Assembly: GCF_036588685.1 (NCBI RefSeq)
Contig: NC_086378.1
Span: 18,577,578-18,641,577, forward strand
Direction of reading: 5' to 3'
Origin: Mytilus trossulus
Lineage: Eukaryota > Mollusca > Bivalvia > Mytilida > Mytilidae
Length of the DNA: 64,000 nucleotides
Shown here: positions 59,321 to 64,000 of the stretch, piece by piece
Layout of the letters: each line of letters starts with the position of its first letter
How positions within the stretch are numbered: position 1 is the stretch's first letter
The notes under the pieces: model-generated
The model's input: the letters and a program-made list of their open reading frames with translations, nothing else
Database searches by the model: none
Told to the model about the DNA's origin: nothing
Made by a program: the position numbers and the translations under genes

Positions 59321-60204
59321 CTAAAATTAAAGATTGAAGACTGATGACTAAAAATTAAGAAAAATTGAAATTTCAAATATAGATTGTGTTTTAACCTAAT
59401 AATGTTGTTTATTTTGCTAGACTTTTATAATTTGGTGATCACAATAAAGAAAACATTGTGAATCTTTTAGTTCCGATTTTTGCACTTTTATTTGTTCGAT
59501 CAAATCAGTGTCTATTTTCTATATCTTTCACAAATTCATAGAGGAATAAATTATTTCCATCTTACTAATGCAGTGCATATACATGTAGCATTAAATATTT
59601 TTTCATATGAAATACTAGAAAATAATGAAATCCAATGATTATTTATTTTTCATTTCAATTTTATATAGTTTGGAAAAAAAAGGTGAAGATGGTTCTCTTT
59701 AATATTCTACACTCCCTTTTAGTCAGTTTTTAAATATTTGATGCATTTTGTCTTCTGGAACTAACCTTCTGCACATCATAATACATTGAAGTAATAAATA
59801 GTGAAAAATAATAATTCCGAAACGAAAATTGACAATGGACAAAAAGGAATATTGCAAGTCTTGAAACAGAAAACTTTCAGTGCTAAATGCAAATAAAGAA
59901 AGTATATAACATTTGTAACCAATAGGAATCAACGTACATTGTATAATGATATTTCAAATAGTTAAAAAATGATTAGGTTTGGACAAATAACAGAGTATGC
60001 GATAAAAATGCCGTTCCAGAATTGTCGATGTGCCAAAATGATAAAGAAAATGCATGGTCTTCTTAAATGACAACTGTTTAACAAAACTAATGTTCCAGGT
60101 GTTACAACAACTATTCACTGAATAACAAAACAAAGTGCATCAGTTACATATGCATTGTTTTATCAGTGAAGATATCGCCCACTAAGTGCACAGGTAAAAC
60201 ATAT

Positions 60205-60475
60205 CTAAGCTAGATCTGTCAATGGCTGCATGTCACCGGTAAAAGAAAAAGCATATTGCTCCATGCCTCTCATGGTTTCCGTCTGACACTCCAGAATGTA
60301 TCGGCCATATTCATTTCTGTTTATTTTGTAGCTCATTGACACCACTCTTATTTCAAAATAATAGTTTATACAATTGTTTAGAGGAAATAGATTTATAACA
60401 ATAACGGTAATCGACATTTACCACATGTCGGTTGAAACGGAGTCTGCGCGGATCATGGCTAAAGCTGCGTTTTTT
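60205..60475 (-). other. Coding-like patch of unknown identity
   Basis: Two minus-strand segments look codon-structured. One, at about 60,475-60,420, reads LTRKNAALAMIRADSVSTDM and ends at a possible donor (ATGTG|GTAAAT). The other, at about 60,355-60,208, reads SMSYKINRNEYGRYILECQT and onward to LTDLA before a stop. A possible AG acceptor (AAATAAG) precedes the second. I recognise neither. They lie upstream of the first visible T-box exon, where Tbx20 would have its 5' exons, but they do not match the start of a T-box. They may be a nested gene or a pseudogene fragment. Confidence 0.3.
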
Positions 60476-60479
60476 CGGG

Positions 60480-62926
60480 TTAATTTAAGTAATGTGTAAC
60501 ACTACGCACAATTGAAAAACGAAATATTATGAGTTTACGATGAAATAATGTGCGCCGATTTTTAACCTTACATGATAATATCTATGAAGAATTAACACTG
60601 ACAATTTTTTTCATTGTTCAAGACTATCAGTTTATAGATATATATATTCATTTTATTATATATAAGTTATAGCTTTAGGGAAATGCATACTAATGCATAC
60701 AAAAATATTTAAAAATCCTAAATTTAAAGAAATATTATTTTAAAAAAAACAAAGTTCAAATGCATTTTAATTAGATGTCATTTCGACGAAAGTAAATATT
60801 ATATTTTTGAGAATAAAAAAATCTACCCCAAAAACCCGTGGTATTTACTCACCCATTTAGGGATATAAATGATTCAATCAATTGGTTGAATCAATGTATG
60901 CATTAGGTTGAAACGGTACTTTTATATACTGCACCGGAAATATGCCTATGTCAACAGATACAAACATAATTATTTTTTCTTTTTCAATTTATTTAAATAC
61001 AATAAACGTGTTAAAGCATAAAAAAAATCACAAGTGTTAAAGTGCAAACAGATAAATAACAATCTTGATCATAGACTATTAAAAGACCGCCCGTGGAAAT
61101 CATCCATTGCGCATGATCGTGATTTATTGACTTGAACCCTGGTATCATCAAGTCAAAAGTATTTTGGGTTCAACCCCTTTAATGAAAATGATGGGAAATG
61201 TCAAAGAGGGTGGCCTGTGTTAAGTGCGTGTGACCAGCTAATAGTTTACAAAAGATAATGAAATGAAGATTTATTTCTTGACGTGCACTTCGTCTTCCCT
61301 TAAGTGATCATTGGAGTATGTAAAACATTCCATAATTATTGATTTTCAATACCTGGGAGTCTTTATAAATTTGTTATTTTCAAACTATTATACTTTTTGT
61401 TTTATTTCAGCAAAATCAAATTTCCATATTTTTTTTATTTCACGATTTTTTCAGGAAGTTATAAATCCAAAAATATATGTCAATTTCATAAGTCATATTT
61501 TCTGATAATACACAATTTATTATCATTCAAATTAAACATGTAAGCATGGTCATGTCTAAGAGTAAAGTTACATTTATACGATCATGAAAATTACTATTTT
61601 GTAAAAGCTATATTATTTGTAAAATATATCTATAAACGATGTTGCTTTTTTTTTTTTTTATCAAGAAATGGTACAAATGACGAGCAAGCGCAACAGAATA
61701 GAAGCTTGAAATAACTTTAGTAAAATGAGAAACATTAAATTCTTAACATTGCACTTGGCATGGTAATTGCACTTTAGAATGATAGATCAAAAGAGACGAT
61801 AAACCACTAGATCAATTTGTGTTTTCAGGAGGAATTAGATTAATTTGAAATTTCTTGATTCTTCAGGATTACCCGATATTCCCAAGTCACTTTTTGGCTT
61901 TTAGGACAATTCCTGCCACACAATAACCTCGCACATTGATTCACTGATAGGGACAAAGTGATAAGATGCATACATAGTCCAGAAATGCCTTGCGTATGGA
62001 TATTCATCTCGTGACGCATTATAAAGTGTCAGTCTGACAACTGTGCCGAACTATTTACAGTACAATACAAAATCTGTTTAAGAATCTAACACTCTCTATT
62101 GAAATCTTCACAAATTATCTAAATATCATTTAACGAACGAGAAGAGAACATTTCAGCTTGTCAGATCTAATTCCTGACAAAGTCCAATATATATTGTCCG
62201 TTCGTTTGCATATTGAGTTAGAATCGATCCAAGTTATATGCAGTGGTAACAAAAAATCTCAATCTTGTCTGCAAATAGTTGGATTTTACAATATCATTGA
62301 AAAGGAAATTCCATAAAGCAACTTCCAATGTTGATATTGAATAATATAATCAGTTCTAAAAATGAAATATTGATGATTTCATGACAGTAAGCTTTTAATG
62401 AAAACATTAAACAATCATTTTTTAATGCCCATTTTAGAAACTTGCTGAAAATATATATATATTTTTTTTACTGAATATTATGTTATGAAATAGATTTCAC
62501 ACTTTAAATGGTGTCAGTAAAAATAATTAATAAGTCAATTCAGATTCTTTTGTCAAAGTCTCACAAATATCTTGGAAAACCCAAATGCCCTACCACGAAT
62601 TACAGTTAATATGCATAATTTAAATATTTAATGAAGCTTTAATTGAAAGTCTTTTGTTTATGAATTTTGTTCTGGTTTCAAATAAACTCAAACTCAAAAT
62701 TCAAATGGTAAAAAAAATTATGTTGGACTTTCCAGTAATAGCATGAAACATGATATAGTCATTGTTTATGATACAATCACATGCATATATAAATTAATAA
62801 GAATGTTTACACTTTTTTGGTGCACTAGTGTCATTTCAAAAGTCTTTACTTTTTTTTTAAAGTGCCACAGTATCTAAAGTATAAACTTTTAGTTTTTTTT
62901 ATAATATAACGGCATATTTCTGATCC
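60480..62926. other. Non-coding stretch, probably Tbx20 intron
   Basis: No exon was found, including a search by eye for the missing T-box start (LETKELWDKFH). A slightly GC-richer patch is at 61,860-62,060. Otherwise it is AT-rich. Confidence 0.45.
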
Positions 62927-63690
62927 TGGGGCCTGTTTATCGAAAATGTCCTAAGATCGGTCCTAAGAATTTCTTAGGACTGAAGTTAGGATAAAGTTAG
63001 GACAGACTTACGACACGTCTCAGCATGCACATCGAAGCTATCTTAGGAATATCTTAGCTAGGACGTCCTAACTGATGTCCTAAGTATTAGCGGAAAAGAA
63101 AATACAAACCGAATATGAAAAAAAATAATTATGATATCATATTTTATCAATATTTTTATTTCAAATATGGTTAATTAGAATCTAATAACTAATATGTAGT
63201 TTTAAATTAAAGGTAATAAATATTTGTTGTAAAATAATTGTACATTTAAAATGTATGAAACAAAACATGACACAAAAATAAAAAAAATAACAAACAAAGT
63301 TAAAATGTAAACAAGATATATAATACGTAAAAATCACAACATATTTTTTAGTGAGTTGAATTCGAAGTGTCACATTTTCATTCTTTAACAGTGCAAATGC
63401 AAATCTCGTGCATTATTCATATCATTACGGAGAATTCCAACTATATTTACTACTACTTTAAAAATAGCACGCGTGAAAATGAACAAAAGACGAACTTCGA
63501 GTGTATCCTAAAGTTAGGATCATCCTAAGACCATCTTAAGACACCTAAATTGGTATCCTAAAGTTAGGACAATTCCTAGGATTTTCCTAAGTTGCGATAT
63601 GTTTGATAAACTCATTTAGGACTAAGATGTGTTCTAAGTTGGTCTTAGGACACGTCCTAATCCTAAGACAGCTTCGATAAACAGGCCCCT
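62927..63690. mobile_element. 764-bp element with CTTAGGA-rich ends (hAT-like MITE)
   Basis: The ends GGGGCCTGTTTATCGAA and TTCGATAAACAGGCCCC are inverted, and CTGATC occurs just outside the left end and across the right end. The outer ~180-200 bp on each side are packed with CTTAGGA/TCCTAAG words in both orientations; the middle is plain AT-rich DNA. Terminal AGGGG and dense subterminal motifs are features of hAT transposons. It has no transposase, so it is non-autonomous. Confidence 0.78.
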
Positions 63691-64000
63691 GATCAACACA
63701 GCTAGAATTATTTTCAGAACATGGCTCAACATTTATATTTTTACTCAAATATAAATTGACAAGGACAGTTTAACCAAAACCCGAATTTTAATTAAATTGA
63801 AGTATTTGGGTTGTCTTTCGGTCGCTAATTAATTCATGTCTTACAATGCATACTATTTCAAAAACATGAAAAACGGTTATTATTCAATAAACAAATTCTC
63901 AACAAGTGTTTACACTGAATTACAATTTTACTGTCTCGGATATTTTAAAAAAATAAATATAATACAAATATATTGCTGCAAAACATTCATCCATTACAAG
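63691..64000. other. Window end, nothing recognised
   Basis: AT-rich sequence to the right edge, without exon-like frames or repeats that I could match elsewhere in the window. Confidence 0.5.

Overview
This window is AT-rich, intron-rich eukaryotic nuclear DNA. The repeats point to a marine bivalve, most likely a mussel of the Mytilus type. The evidence is the dispersed repeats whose core reads GCCAGACGCGCGTTTCGTC, a tRNA-derived SINE with A and B boxes, many short inverted-repeat elements, and three multi-exon animal genes with GT-AG introns. The species assignment is an inference; no search could be run.

Three protein-coding genes can be supported. (1) On the minus strand, about 8,830-11,223, lies a BTB-BACK-Kelch protein whose whole coding part is in two exons (606 residues). 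(2) On the plus strand, 19,655-25,892, lies a complete five-exon short-chain dehydrogenase of 281 residues, resembling the dehydrogenase half of HSDL2 but without its SCP2 domain. (3) On the minus strand, 55,902-59,320, are the last five exons of a Tbx20-type T-box transcription factor. Its 5' exons are not recognisable here and probably lie beyond the right edge. The three genes have no obvious shared pathway.

The rest is intron or intergenic DNA full of mobile-element debris. From left to right: a 2-kb internally repeated element (3.7-5.7 kb); small inverted-repeat elements (11.6, 12.7-13.3 and 15.3-15.9 kb); an 816-bp fold-back element (18.1-18.9 kb) with a truncated sister copy (32.6-33.1 kb); a decayed LINE 3' end and a SINE inside the dehydrogenase gene; a 23-bp minisatellite (22.4-22.9 kb); a 2.2-kb and a 1.0-kb inverted-repeat element (40.5-42.7 and 43.8-44.8 kb); a 976-bp element with 75-bp identical terminal repeats sitting inside a 27-bp minisatellite (45.8-47.4 kb); and a CTTAGGA-rich element (62.9-63.7 kb).

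The main discoveries are two. First, the common dispersed repeat carries hammerhead self-cleaving ribozyme motifs. Eight copies of two sub-types (GUC-site and AUC-site) lie at 10.0, 20.4, 29.2, 31.6, 39.8, 40.0, 43.5 and 47.6 kb; four keep the whole catalytic core. One copy is a 358-nt monomer whose ends coincide with the predicted cleavage site. This matches small non-autonomous retroelements of the retrozyme type. Second, the 5' splice site of the penultimate Tbx20 exon lies inside a five-copy, 28-bp tandem repeat that multiplies the donor site.
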